Position numbers and translations under genes: made by a program | DNA from: Candidatus Glassbacteria bacterium | GTDB lineage: Bacteria > Gemmatimonadota > Glassbacteria > GWA2-58-10 | DNA length: 35,914 nt | Assembly (NCBI GenBank): GCA_019456185.1 | Contig: VRUH01000026.1 | Span: 1-35,914 of the forward strand | Reading direction: 5' to 3' | In this document: piece by piece, positions 1-7,506 of the stretch | Position numbering within the stretch: the first letter of the stretch is position 1 | How the letters are laid out: every line of letters starts with the position of its first letter | Notes under the pieces: generated by a model | Databases searched by the model: none | What the model was told of the DNA's origin: nothing | What the model saw: the letters and a program-made list of their open reading frames with translations, nothing else

Positions 1-3000
1 TTATCACTGGTAATGCTGTCAATTGCCAAAGGCGCATTTCCTGAGTTGGTAATACTGAAGGATGCAGTTGCCTGACTACCGAAAGTCACTTCGCCCATAT
101 CTATAGAAATAATCGACAAAGAAATATCAGGGGCATCAACCGGGGTAACTCCCGGCTGAAAATCGGTCATAGAGTGAACGGGAGCTAATTCGCTTGCAAT
201 ACCCCATTCACTGCCTTGAATTACTCCAATGCCTTTAGCCAGGATCAGGTTTATAACCTCGACCATCTCTCCGTCCTCTTCCTCAAGGAAGATCATACCG
301 ATGCAATCCTCAAAAGTACCAGAGGGCACATTCACCGGGCCCGACCGGTTCACGATCACCTGGAGAAATGAAGGATAAATCCCCGGCAGACCAGTAGCAT
401 CATCTATCTCATTTCTTGTCCCCACAGTATTCAAGGTATCACCCGGCGTGGTGTTGGCCGTGCCCATAAGAATAGGGGGTTCAAGCTTTGCATAATCGGA
501 AATACCGTCGTGGATAAAGTGAAGGGACGCCAGGAAGAGGCTGTCACCCCTGCTGATAAAGTAATACCTGACATCGGTTATTTGCGGATTAGGGTTAACA
601 GTCCAGACCTTTTCATAAGCAGTGGCATTATCGAGCCAATCCAATTCGACTGTCCGGGTTATCTCAGCCCGGGAGCCGTCATCGTAGGTGAAAACATCGC
701 CGATATTAAAGGGCATGTAGGCAGGAACGTCTATCGGCTCGTCAGGCTGTGGGGTGGTTCCCGGCTGAAAATCGGACAGAGAGTGAACGGGAGCTGATTC
801 GGTTGCAATAAGCAATTCCGCGCCTTGAATTATTCCAATGCCTTTAGCCAGAGTCACGTTCAAAATCTCAGTCTTCTCTTCATCCGAAGGCATTAAAATG
901 ACGGTCATAGTAATGCAATCCTCAAAAGTACCATAGGGCACACTCACCGGTCCCGACCGGTTCACGACCACCTGAACGATTGTAGAATCATCCTCCACAT
1001 TCGGCAAACCAGTATCCTCTTCGACGCCATAATATGTTATCCGCACAGTGGTTAAGGTATCACCCGCTATGGTGTTGGCCGTGCCCATCAGCGCGGGGGG
1101 ATCAAACCTGGCATAATCGGCAATATTGTCGTGGGTCAAGTGAACGGACGCCCAGAAGAGGCTATCACCCCTGATAATAAAGTAATACCTGACATCAGTC
1201 ATTTCCGGATTCGGGTTGATCGTCCAGACCTTTTCATAAGCGGTGACATTATCGAGCCAGTCCAATTCGACCGTCCGGGTTATCTCCGCCCGGGAGCCGT
1301 CATCGTAGGTGAAAACATCTCCGACATTAAGCGGCATGTAGGCTGGCACGTCTATCGGTTCGTCAGGCTGAGGGGTGGTTCCCGGCTGAAAATCGACCAG
1401 AGAGTGAACGGGAGCCAAATCGGTTGCAATACCCGTTTCATCACCATGAATTATTCCAATGCCTTTAGCCAGAATCAGTTTCGAAGTCTCATTCTTCTCT
1501 CCGTCATCCACTTCAATGTACGTCAAAGTAATGCAATCCTCAAAGGTGCCATAGGGCACACTCACCGGGTCCGACCAGTTCAAGACAACCTGGGTGGTGA
1601 ATGCGGTATGGGGTTCACCCGGAATGCTGCCGGCCGTATATGCTACCGACACAGTGGTTAAGGTATCACCAGGCGTGGTGTTGGCCGTGCCCAATAGAGT
1701 AGGAGGATCATACCTGAAATAATCCGAAACACCCTCGTAGGTATAATGAATGGACGCCGCGAAGAGGCTATCACCACTTATAATATAGTAATACCTGAGA
1801 TCAGTTACTTGCGGATTCGGGTTAATCGTCCAGACCTGTTCATAAGCGGTGACATTATCAAGCCAGTCCAATTCGACTGTCCGGGTTATCTCAGCCCGGG
1901 CTCCGTCATCGTAGGTGAAAACATCGCCGATATTAAGCGGCATGTAGGCAAAAACATCTATCGGCTCGTCAGGCGGAGGGGTGGTTCCCTGCTGAAAATC
2001 GGCCATAGAGTGAACGGGAGCTGATTCGGTTGCAATACCCTCTTCTCTGCCGTAAATGATTCCAATACCTTTAGCCAGAATCACGTTCTTAAGCTCAAGC
2101 GTAAGTTCTTCATAAATGAAAGACAAAGTGATGGTCATAGCAATGCAATCCTCAAGGGTGCCATAGGGCACACTCACCGGGCCCGACCGGTCCACGACCA
2201 CCTGGACGATTGAAGAATCAACCTCCGGCAAACCACTACTCTCTACGACGCCATGCACTATCCCCACAGTGGTTAAGGTATCACCCGGCGTGGTGTTGGC
2301 CGTGCCCAGAAGTACAGGGGGATCAAACTTGGCATGATCGGCAACACCGCCGCTGGTCCCGTGAAGGGACGCCAGGAAGAGGCTATCACCACTGATAATG
2401 TAGTAACCCCTGGCATCAGTCATTTGCGGATTCGGGTTAACCGTCCAGACCTTTTCATAAGCAGTGACATTATCGAGCCAGTCCAGTTCAACTGTCCGGG
2501 TTATCTCAGCCCGGGCGCCGTCATCGTAGGTGAAAACATCACCGATATTAAAGGGCATGTAGGCAGGAACGTCTATCGGTTCGTCAGGCTCAGGAGTGGT
2601 TCCCGGCTGATAATCGACCAGTGAGTGAACGGGAGCTGATTCGCTGGCAATACCCACTTCATTGCCTTGAATTATTCCAATGCCTTTTGCCAGAACGAGG
2701 TTCATAAACTCTTCCTTCTCTCCGTCATCTAAATGCACCTCAATGAACTTCATAGTAATGCAATCCTCAAAGGTGCCATAGGGCACACTCACCGGACCCG
2801 ACCGGTTCACGACTACATGTACGATTGCAGGATAAACCCTCGACATACCAGCATCATCAAATGTTATTCCCATAGTGTTTGTAGAAAAGGTATCACCCGG
2901 CGTGGTATTGGCCGTGCCCATAAGCATCGGGGGATCATTCTTGAGATAATAAACACTGTCGAAGGCAAAGTGGAGGGACGCCCAGAAGAGGCTGTCACCC

Positions 3001-3326
3001 CTGCTGATAAAGTTATACCTGACATCAGTCATAGCCGGATTCGGGTTAACAGTCCAGACCTTTTCATAAGCGGTGACATTATCGAGCCAGTCCAGTTCGA
3101 CTGTCCGGGTTATCTCAGCCCGGGAGCCGTCATCGTAGGTGAAAACATCGCCGACATTAAGCGGCATGTAGGCCGGCACGTCTATCGGCTCGTCAGGCTG
3201 AGGGGTGGTTCCCTGCTCGGTCTCCGCCTTGGCTTGGGTAACAGACAACAACAGAGAGGCAGCGATGAGCAGAACGCCTCCAGCCAGGAAAACCCGCGAA
3301 AGTTTGGTGAACCTTGTTGCGGCCAT
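1..3326 (-). CDS. Giant secreted repeat protein with C-terminal ASH-like domain (partial, runs off left edge)
   Basis: An unbroken leftward frame of at least 1,108 codons starts at ATG 3326 and has no stop before the window edge. I translated it throughout and found no stop or frame change. Residues 1-35 form a Sec signal peptide (basic MAATRFTKLSR, hydrophobic core, cleavage near AKA). Five ~204-residue repeats follow, each starting near IDVPAYMPLNVGDVFTYDDG, passing through ITRTVELDWLDN, GTANTTPGDT and VPYGTFEDCI, and ending LAKGIGIIQG...APVHS plus a short Pro/Glu/Asp linker. Each repeat has a single conserved Cys in the EDC motif. After repeat five the chain enters a beta-rich stretch (DISLSIISIDMGEV, then SFSITNSGNAPL) typical of ASPM-SPD-2-Hydin / choice-of-anchor D domains of bacterial surface proteins. 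The repeat pattern (PL.xGD.xTY ... G.F.DC ... A.GIG) resembles secreted lipocalin-like bacterial domains, but that is a resemblance only. Role unknown; probably surface-exposed. The C-terminal anchor is outside the window. Confidence 0.9.
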   Translation of the reverse strand, partial: MAATRFTKLSRVFLAGGVLLIAASLLLSVTQAKAETEQGTTPQPDEPIDVPAYMPLNVGDVFTYDDGSRAEITRTVELDWLDNVTAYEKVWTVNPNPAMTDVRYNFISRGDSLFWASLHFAFDSVYYLKNDPPMLMGTANTTPGDTFSTNTMGITFDDAGMSRVYPAIVHVVVNRSGPVSVPYGTFEDCITMKFIEVHLDDGEKEEFMNLVLAKGIGIIQGNEVGIASESAPVHSLVDYQPGTTPEPDEPIDVPAYMPFNIGDVFTYDDGARAEITRTVELDWLDNVTAYEKVWTVNPNPQMTDARGYYIISGDSLFLASLHGTSGGVADHAKFDPPVLLGTANTTPGDTLTTVGIVHGVVESSGLPEVDSSIVQVVVDRSGPVSVPYGTLEDCIAMTITLSFIYEELTLELKNVILAKGIGIIYGREEGIATESAPVHSMADFQQGTTPPPDEPIDVFAYMPLNIGDVFTYDDGARAEITRTVELDWLDNVTAYEQVWTINPNPQVTDLRYYYIISGDSLFAASIHYTYEGVSDYFRYDPPTLLGTANTTPGDTLTTVSVAYTAGSIPGEPHTAFTTQVVLNWSDPVSVPYGTFEDCITLTYIEVDDGEKNETSKLILAKGIGIIHGDETGIATDLAPVHSLVDFQPGTTPQPDEPIDVPAYMPLNVGDVFTYDDGSRAEITRTVELDWLDNVTAYEKVWTINPNPEMTDVRYYFIIRGDSLFWASVHLTHDNIADYARFDPPALMGTANTIAGDTLTTVRITYYGVEEDTGLPNVEDDSTIVQVVVNRSGPVSVPYGTFEDCITMTVILMPSDEEKTEILNVTLAKGIGIIQGAELLIATESAPVHSLSDFQPGTTPQPDEPIDVPAYMPFNIGDVFTYDDGSRAEITRTVELDWLDNATAYEKVWTVNPNPQITDVRYYFISRGDSLFLASLHFIHDGISDYAKLEPPILMGTANTTPGDTLNTVGTRNEIDDATGLPGIYPSFLQVIVNRSGPVNVPSGTFEDCIGMIFLEEEDGEMVEVINLILAKGIGVIQGSEWGIASELAPVHSMTDFQPGVTPVDAPDISLSIISIDMGEVTFGSQATASFSITNSGNAPLAIDSITSD
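129..3188 (-). repeat. Five tandem ~610-bp coding repeats
   Basis: Reading leftward, the units are about 3188-2580, 2579-1965, 1964-1359, 1358-738 and 737-129, with lengths 609, 615, 606, 621 and 609 bp, all multiples of three. The first ~170 bp of each unit is nearly identical in DNA, while the middle (around the GDS...DPP segment and the acidic segment after EDCI) differs in sequence and length. That pattern indicates fairly recent tandem duplication, or ongoing gene conversion of the front part with divergence of loops. Such repeats can also collapse or expand during assembly, so copy number is not certain. Confidence 0.93.
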
Positions 3327-3410
3327 CGGGAATCTCTTGGAAGAGTATTTGTAGAAAAAGATTTAACTCGAGTGTGCCTAACAGTCTGCGCATAAGCGGC
3401 CGGTCATAAC

Positions 3411-3516
3411 CCGGTCTGACTTCATGCGCTTGTTTTGATTGCGTCCGAGGTCAGGTCGATATGTGGTAAGCCTGGTCGGTGTGCCGTACTGCCGGTCTGG
3501 GAACACATCTGCTAAA
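3411..3516 (-). promoter_or_regulatory. Conserved 5' leader element, copy A
   Basis: This untranslated leader of the repeat-protein gene aligns with copy B at 4459-4561. Identical blocks are GGCTTACCAC (3463-3472) and GGACGCAATCAAAACA (3431-3446), read on the minus strand. The second block sits in the loop of a predicted stem CTGAC/GTCAG (3450-3454 with 3416-3420). In copy B the stem is CTGAT/ATCAG, a compensatory C-G to T-A change. The two downstream genes are unrelated, so conservation points to a shared regulatory RNA or a shared transferred promoter cassette. I could not match it to a known riboswitch class. Confidence 0.55.
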
Positions 3517-3518
3517 CA

Positions 3519-3547
3519 ACATTAAGACTTTGCGAGAACAATGTCAA
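3519..3547 (-). promoter_or_regulatory. Sigma70-type promoter A
   Basis: On the minus strand, TTGACA (3542-3547) is followed by a 17-nt spacer and TAATGT (3519-3524). The same arrangement precedes the SnoaL-like gene. It predicts a start of transcription near 3512 and a ~185-nt leader before ATG 3326. The -35 is perfect and the -10 is weak (3/6), so the site may need an activator. Confidence 0.55.
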
Positions 3548-3550
3548 ATT

Positions 3551-3888
3551 AGAAATCGCCCCTCCTAGAGAATCAGAGCAGTACTGCGCCCTACTCAATG
3601 ATCAAGCCTTAGCCATGGATCGATATGGCCAAAGCCGAGATCGCTCGGTACTGCGCGGATATGAGGTTGATTGCGGATGGTTAGGCGGGGAGGGTCAGGC
3701 TAAGCAGCAGATTTAGCTCAATCCTCTAACTATTGTAAACAAAGTTCAATAAAATGGCGGGGTGTAGTTGACTACTATAAAACTTTTCTGCGGGATATGC
3801 CACAGGAATTGATTGAACTGATTCAGGCGGTGGCGGTTTGAACGCCCCACCGAAGACCGGATTCATTTCCGGAGGGGCAGGTCACAGG
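3551..3888. other. Intergenic stretch without a recognised gene
   Basis: No complete gene is visible. A plus-strand frame without a start codon, ending in TGA at about 3840, reads like a protein C-terminus (DYYKTFLRDMPQELIELIQA). It is only ~45 codons long and cut off by an upstream stop, so it may be the relic of a lost gene. No family is assigned. Confidence 0.4.
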
Positions 3889-4374
3889 TCAGTCCACCGG
3901 TGGCAGGCTGGAATTGGTACACACGTATGCGAATCGCCAGGAACCATCTGGCTGCTTTCTTAAAATACACAGCGTCTTTCCAGCATCGGTTATCGGCTCT
4001 GCAACACCCTCAATAGTATAAGCTTCGGTATAAATACCACGAGCATAAGCTAGGTCTCCATAACCGTCGATTTCAAGGAATTCCAGCTTGTGTTCGGTTA
4101 CCGTTATACCGATTGACTCTATCCAGTTTTTAAAAGTAGTGCGTCCTCTGATCTCAGGCATGGCCGGCATCATTATACAAACATCTTCTGTAAACATTTC
4201 GTTGTAAGCGTCCCAGTTTCCAGCCAGAGATACCTGGTCATATGCCGGCCCCAGTGCTTTGATCTTTGCTACGTCTTCGGCTGAAATAGGGCTGATTTCC
4301 CGAACCGGTTGCTGGCAAGTTGTACCAAAGATCACGGTCGCAAACAATACCATGCATCCGCTACGAATCGACAA
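3889..4374 (-). CDS. Exported SnoaL/NTF2-like (DUF4440-type) protein
   Basis: A protein of about 161 residues. I prefer the TTG start at 4374: AAGGAGGT lies five bases upstream of it, whereas the ATG at 4419 has no ribosome site and would place that Shine-Dalgarno inside the gene. The N-terminus (MSIRSGCMVLFATVIFG, then TTCQQPVREIS) looks like a short signal or lipoprotein leader with Cys at 20; the lipobox is non-canonical. The rest follows the SnoaL/DUF4440 pattern: a helix with VSLAGNWDAYNEMFTEDVCIMMP, then IRGRTTFKNW, a beta sheet with EFLEIDGYGDLAYARGIYTEAY, and a C-terminal strand ILRKQPDGSWRFAYVC. Members are small cone-shaped alpha+beta folds that bind or isomerise small molecules; substrate unknown. 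It shares a promoter/leader element with the giant repeat protein downstream, so the two are probably co-regulated. Confidence 0.85.
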   Translation of the reverse strand: MSIRSGCMVLFATVIFGTTCQQPVREISPISAEDVAKIKALGPAYDQVSLAGNWDAYNEMFTEDVCIMMPAMPEIRGRTTFKNWIESIGITVTEHKLEFLEIDGYGDLAYARGIYTEAYTIEGVAEPITDAGKTLCILRKQPDGSWRFAYVCTNSSLPPVD

Positions 4375-4458
4375 TTGTACCTCCTTGAACAAGAATTTGT
4401 GAAAGAGGAATTCACTCAAGTATTACCAACGGCTTGCGAATTAGTAAAAGAGCTATGC

Positions 4459-4561
4459 TCGGCCTGATTCCATGCGCTGTTTTGATTGCGTCCAAGATCA
4501 GCAGAGAGTGGTAAGCCAGGGCGATTCACCAGACTCCGCATCTGGGCGTGCTTGTACCAGT
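4459..4561 (-). promoter_or_regulatory. Conserved 5' leader element, copy B
   Basis: Leader of the SnoaL-like gene and second copy of the element at 3411-3516. Shared blocks are GGCTTACCAC (4508-4517) and GGACGCAATCAAAACA (4478-4493) on the minus strand. The stem is CTGAT/ATCAG (4497-4501 with 4464-4468). Copy B also has a hairpin CCAGA/TCTGG further upstream, and GAGC-ATA-GCTC followed by TTTT just downstream, which could be a weak attenuator. Confidence 0.55.
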
Positions 4562-4563
4562 CA

Positions 4564-4592
4564 ACAATAGTCTTTGTGGACAATTTTGTCAA
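4564..4592 (-). promoter_or_regulatory. Sigma70-type promoter B
   Basis: On the minus strand, TTGACA (4587-4592), a 17-nt spacer and TATTGT (4564-4569). Distance from the -10 to the preferred TTG start at 4374 is ~190 nt, the same as for promoter A and its gene. The flanking AATTTGACA is conserved between the two promoters. Confidence 0.6.
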
Positions 4593-4617
4593 ATTAAAGC
4601 TTCTCTTTCACTACTTA

Positions 4618-4649
4618 CCCTATTTGAATCAACGTTGATTCAAATAGGG
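4618..4649. repeat. Perfect 32-bp palindrome
   Basis: Each 16-base half reads CCCTATTTGAATCAAC and the two halves meet without a spacer. No T-run follows on either strand, so it is a poor intrinsic terminator. It lies 26 bp upstream of the -35 of promoter B, where an activator or repressor dimer could bind; it could also be a cruciform or recombination site. Confidence 0.8.
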
Positions 4650-4688
4650 CGGGGCCGACGAGACTTGAAATTTGGTCGCTAACAGGTG

Positions 4689-4912
4689 AGTGGTGCCGAA
4701 GGTAAAACAACTCTATACGAACCCGGCACAAATAAAAAAAACGCAAACCATTGAGGCTTGTGCTCTTATATTCATTAAGTGTCGAGAGGGGGGGTCTGCA
4801 TGAGAGAAGACGGGGAAATAACTCAAATCGGGCACCCTATGGGCACCCTGACAAAATCAAAAAGCCTTAACCATTTACAGGTCAAGGCTTTATTTATCAG
4901 TGGTGCCGAGGG
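4689..4912. repeat. Partial direct repeat of the tRNA-Phe 3' end (possible old att site)
   Basis: AGTGGTGCCGAAGG at 4689-4702 matches 13 of 14 bases of 4899-4912, the end of the tRNA-Phe acceptor arm including CCA. The 200 bp between includes a tandem GGGCACC repeat (around 4840-4858). A tRNA 3'-end duplication is the usual scar of tyrosine-recombinase integration, but the match is short and no integrase remains. Confidence 0.3.
4852..4891 (-). terminator. Intrinsic terminator of tRNA-Phe
   Basis: On the minus strand, AAGCCTTGACC (4880-4890) and GGTTAAGGCTT (4862-4872) form an 11-bp stem with one G-T pair, followed by TTTGATTTT. It starts 10 nt after the tRNA end. Confidence 0.8.
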
Positions 4913-4976
4913 ACGGATTTGAACCGCCGACACGGGGATTTTCAGTCCCCTGCTCTACCGACTGAGCTACCTCGGC
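4901..4976 (-). tRNA. tRNA-Phe (GAA)
   Basis: A 76-nt cloverleaf with genomically encoded CCA. The acceptor arm GCCGAGG pairs with CCTCGGC. The D arm holds AGCTCAGTCGGTAGAGC, the anticodon stem-loop GGGGACTGAAAATCCCC has GAA at the anticodon, and the T loop reads GGTTCAAATCC. All invariant bases are present. It is transcribed leftward from the promoter at 5021-5048. Confidence 0.98.
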
Positions 4977-5020
4977 ACTCTTTTTGTCTTTGCTGGATTT
5001 TTTGCCGTTGGGAGCACCAG

Positions 5021-5048
5021 AATATACCCTCCCGATACTGTTTGTCAA
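5021..5048 (-). promoter_or_regulatory. tRNA-Phe promoter
   Basis: TTGACA (5043-5048), a 16-nt spacer and TATATT (5021-5026) on the minus strand. Predicted start is about 38 nt before the tRNA. Confidence 0.75.
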
Positions 5049-5179
5049 TAGGATTGTTTGACAACCGTTTGCAATTTTCCGCACTGCGTATCCACCTCAA
5101 ACCGTTTCCATCCCTGTAACTGATTCGATTCTTTGAATTGCTTCGACAGTTAATACTGGATAGAAAAGTAGAATTAGTC

Positions 5180-5207
5180 TTGACTAACAAAAATGACCGC
5201 TTAATAT
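5180..5207 (+). promoter_or_regulatory. Cold-shock gene promoter
   Basis: TTGACT (5180-5185), 16-nt spacer and TAATAT (5202-5207), giving a leader of about 70 nt before the cold-shock gene. Confidence 0.55.
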
Positions 5208-5282
5208 AGATAATGATTAACTAATCGTCCATCCTAGCCGTTCGCCGCTGGAGCAAACGATCAAGATTCGATGGAGGTACAG

Positions 5283-5480
5283 ATGCGTGGGCGAGTCAAG
5301 TGGTATAACGACGTGAAAGGCTACGGGTTTATCCAGCAGGTTGACGGGGAAGACGTGTTCGTGCATTACTCAGTGATCGAAGTGGATGGATTCCGGGCCT
5401 TGATGGAGGATCAGGAAGTGGATTACGAGTACAGTGAAGGACCAAAGGGGTTGCAGGCCACCAGGGTCGTTCCGGTCTGA
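5283..5480 (+). CDS. Cold-shock domain protein (CspA family)
   Basis: A 65-residue single cold-shock domain, the normal family size. RNP1 is KGYGFI and RNP2 is VFVHYS, the two single-strand nucleic-acid-binding motifs, preceded by the usual GRVKWYN start. I take ATG 5283 rather than ATG 5271 because GGAGGT at 5274-5279 then sits four bases upstream, and the protein begins MRGRVKWYN as in relatives. The family binds RNA or ssDNA in the cytoplasm and melts secondary structure after cold shock or in stationary phase. It is monocistronic, with its own promoter and a strong terminator. Confidence 0.95.
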   Translation: MRGRVKWYNDVKGYGFIQQVDGEDVFVHYSVIEVDGFRALMEDQEVDYEYSEGPKGLQATRVVPV

Positions 5481-5514
5481 CTCATAACCACAAATTTTAT
5501 GATCTTGAAAAACA

Positions 5515-5551
5515 GCCCGGCAGATTTTACTCGCTGCCGGGCTCCTTTTTT
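5515..5551 (+). terminator. Terminator of the cold-shock gene
   Basis: GCCCGGCAG (5515-5523) pairs with CTGCCGGGC (5534-5542) around a 10-nt loop, then TCC and a run of six T. Confidence 0.9.
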
Positions 5552-5555
5552 ATTC

Positions 5556-5918
5556 GTCCGCGCTTTCCCGAACATGGCTTGTCCGGTCATCTGGGGCGAA
5601 CCCTCGCGCCTGCTCGACACAGGTGGGCCGATGATGGCTCTCGTACTGGTCTCCGGGATTATCGCCGTGGCGGGCGCGAACAGTAATTACTACGCATCGA
5701 TCAAACGAATCGGGTTGGCTCGCAGCGCCAACCTGGCGCTGATCCAACCGTTCGCAGCGACCGTAGCCAGTTTCCATGTCTTCGGTGAAATCCTGGCAAT
5801 CCTGCAGTGGGTTTTCGGATTCGTGCTGCTGGCCGGGTGCGCCCTGACAATCAGTATTCGCGAACATCAACAGAAATTAACCGGAATTCCCGCTGCAAAA
5901 AAGCCCCCTGCCGCTTGA
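5556..5918 (+). pseudogene. C-terminal fragment of a DMT/EamA-family transporter
   Basis: The last ~95 codons read like the end of a ten-helix EamA permease: a helix MMALVLVSGIIAVAGANSNY, then ASIKRIGLARSANLALIQPF, a helix around AATVASFHVFGEILA, and a last helix WVFGFVLLAGCALTISI. The usual pair of EamA repeats is ~290 residues; here everything before the last three helices is missing, and the frame begins inside or just after the cold-shock terminator. ATG 5574 could start a 114-residue piece, but no ribosome site is visible. Most likely a decayed remnant left by a deletion. Confidence 0.6.
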
Positions 5919-5961
5919 ACCCGCTGACCATCTGGCTTTGCGGGCAGGCTAACAGGGGGCT
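5896..5961 (-). terminator. Terminator after the leftward Gfo/Idh gene
   Basis: On the minus strand, AGCCCCCTG (5953-5961) and CAGGGGGCT (5902-5910) are followed by TTTTT. The 42-nt interior holds a second stem CCCGC/GCGGG. It lies ~125 nt past the stop of the 6088-7479 gene. Confidence 0.7.
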
Positions 5962-6087
5962 GACATTGATCTTGTTGCCTGCTAACCGATTAACCGAATC
6001 ATCTCAAATTAGCCTGTCTTACTTAAAGAACTTTCTGCAAGGTTGTGGAAACAGTTGTGGATAACTCCGCCGGACTGGTTCCAATCT

Positions 6088-7479
6088 TCATCCCCGCCTC
6101 GATTTCGGCGGACTATCCACGAGCTCTTCGCGCTCCCTGTCCCAGTAAATCTTCCCGCCCTCGCGGTAGGCGCGGGTAGCCATCACCACCGCCACCGAGT
6201 GGGCGAACCCTGTCTCGATACTGCTGTTGGGCTTCTTGCGGCTGCGGATACACTCGAGCCAGTTGTCCGTGTGCAGGCTGAGGTCGTCGTCCGGGTTGAT
6301 CGGCGGGAGCTCGCCCTCGCGGCCCTCGACACTCACCAATTCGGCTTCCGGCTCTCCCTCCGAACTGCGGTCGAACACCACGTTGCTGCCCCAGGCGCTT
6401 CTCATTTCGGGCTTGAAATACCAGCGCGGGCTGCCCTCGCCGCCGGGCGAGTAGAGCGTTCCCTCGGTCCCGCGGATAACGGTGTGGTCGCCGTGGTAGT
6501 TACCGTAGGAGGAACTGTAGCTGTAAAGCACTTCCTTGCTCTGGAATGTGCTCAGGCACTGGAACGTGTCCGGGTTCTCGCGTACGTCGTGCCAGGCGAA
6601 TATGCCGCCGTTGGCAACCGTGTCGTCGGGGATGAGCGTGTCGAGGAAAAAATGGGCCAGACACGAGCCGTGGCTGTACCACTGGTCGGTGATCCCGCCG
6701 GAGAAATCCTTGAAAATCCGGAACTCGAAATAGACCCTGGGGTCGAACGGCCGCCAGGGCCGTCCCAGCAGCCAGCGCTCCCAGTCGGTGTCCTCCTCGC
6801 GGATCGCCGCGATATCCCGATCCTTGGGGACATACCAGCGGGGGCCGTTGTAGTTCCAGCTCTGCTCGATCTTGGTGATTTTGCCCAGCCGGCCGCTGCG
6901 GATTATCTCGCGCACTTTCTGCTGGTACGGACAGCTCAGCCACTGGCTGCCCATCTGGGCAACCTGTCCGGTCTCCAGCACGGCGTCGCGGGCCAGCTTG
7001 GCGTCGGCCAGCGTGTTGGCCAGCGGTTTTTCGCAGTAGACATCCTTGCCGGCACGGACCACCTCGGCCATCACGCGCGCGTGCTGGTGGTCGCCGGTCG
7101 CGACCATCACCGCGTCCAGATCGCGCTCGGCAAGCAGGTCCTCTGAGTATTTGTAGGTTTTCGGACGGTTGCCGAACAGCCCGGCCGCGTCATCGGCAGC
7201 CCTGTTCAGATTGCCGCTCCAGATGTCGCAGAGACTGACCAGCTCGAGATTGGGGTCCTGCTTCATGCTGGCCTTGAGCATCCGCCGCAGGCCCGCCGAG
7301 CGGTCGCTGCAGCCGATCTGGCCGATCCGGATCCGGTCGTTGGCGCCGACAACCCGGCTGTAGCTGGCGGCTGTCCCGGCCAGCGCCATCGTCCCGGCCG
7401 CCGCACCGGCGGCCCGGCCCAGGAAAGAGCGGCGGGAGATTTTCTTGACGGCTCTTTTTTCCTTTTCAGTTGTTTTCAT
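6088..7479 (-). CDS. Tat-exported Gfo/Idh/MocA family oxidoreductase
   Basis: 463 residues. A twin-arginine signal (SRRSFLG, 15-21, then an Ala-rich hydrophobic stretch) directs the folded, cofactor-bound enzyme across the inner membrane. The Rossmann NAD(P)-binding part follows (RIGQIGCSDRSAG near 51-63) with the family signature CEKP at 149-152. The C-terminal alpha/beta substrate domain contains GGITDQWYSHG and a terminal DNWLECIRSRKKP, typical of the periplasmic subgroup that is abundant in Planctomycetes and FCB bacteria. Such proteins oxidise or rearrange sugars and glycosides; substrate unknown. GGAGG lies ten bases before the ATG. It is last in a leftward series with an aminotransferase, an esterase and an HNH nuclease, and is followed by a terminator. 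Confidence 0.93.
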   Translation of the reverse strand: MKTTEKEKRAVKKISRRSFLGRAAGAAAGTMALAGTAASYSRVVGANDRIRIGQIGCSDRSAGLRRMLKASMKQDPNLELVSLCDIWSGNLNRAADDAAGLFGNRPKTYKYSEDLLAERDLDAVMVATGDHQHARVMAEVVRAGKDVYCEKPLANTLADAKLARDAVLETGQVAQMGSQWLSCPYQQKVREIIRSGRLGKITKIEQSWNYNGPRWYVPKDRDIAAIREEDTDWERWLLGRPWRPFDPRVYFEFRIFKDFSGGITDQWYSHGSCLAHFFLDTLIPDDTVANGGIFAWHDVRENPDTFQCLSTFQSKEVLYSYSSSYGNYHGDHTVIRGTEGTLYSPGGEGSPRWYFKPEMRSAWGSNVVFDRSSEGEPEAELVSVEGREGELPPINPDDDLSLHTDNWLECIRSRKKPNSSIETGFAHSVAVVMATRAYREGGKIYWDREREELVDSPPKSRRG

Positions 7480-7506
7480 CGACAGGTATCCTCCTGAAAA
7501 ATTATC

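Noticed and set aside
510-3395. Series of similar rightward open frames (92-220 codons) inside the repeat region
   Set aside because: They are antisense copies of the tandem repeats; the leftward frame is continuous over 1,108 codons with a signal peptide, while the rightward ones lack ribosome sites and stop within each unit.
3411-4561. Leader element as a c-di-GMP (GEMM) riboswitch because of GGACGCAA
   Set aside because: The other conserved GEMM blocks and the receptor pairing are missing; only the eight-base word matches.
4601-4912. CRISPR array or integron site around the palindrome and tandem GGGCACC
   Set aside because: Only single short repeats without regular spacing, and no cas or integrase genes.
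4890-5190. Leftward and rightward short ORFs across tRNA-Phe
   Set aside because: They read through the tRNA gene and its promoter; no protein features.
6056-6064. TGTGGATAA as a DnaA box marking oriC
   Set aside because: A single exact box without an AT-rich unwinding element or further boxes nearby is expected by chance.
6043-7146. Long rightward open frame opposite the Gfo/Idh gene
   Set aside because: It is a GC-rich mirror frame; the leftward frame has Tat signal, family motifs and a ribosome site.
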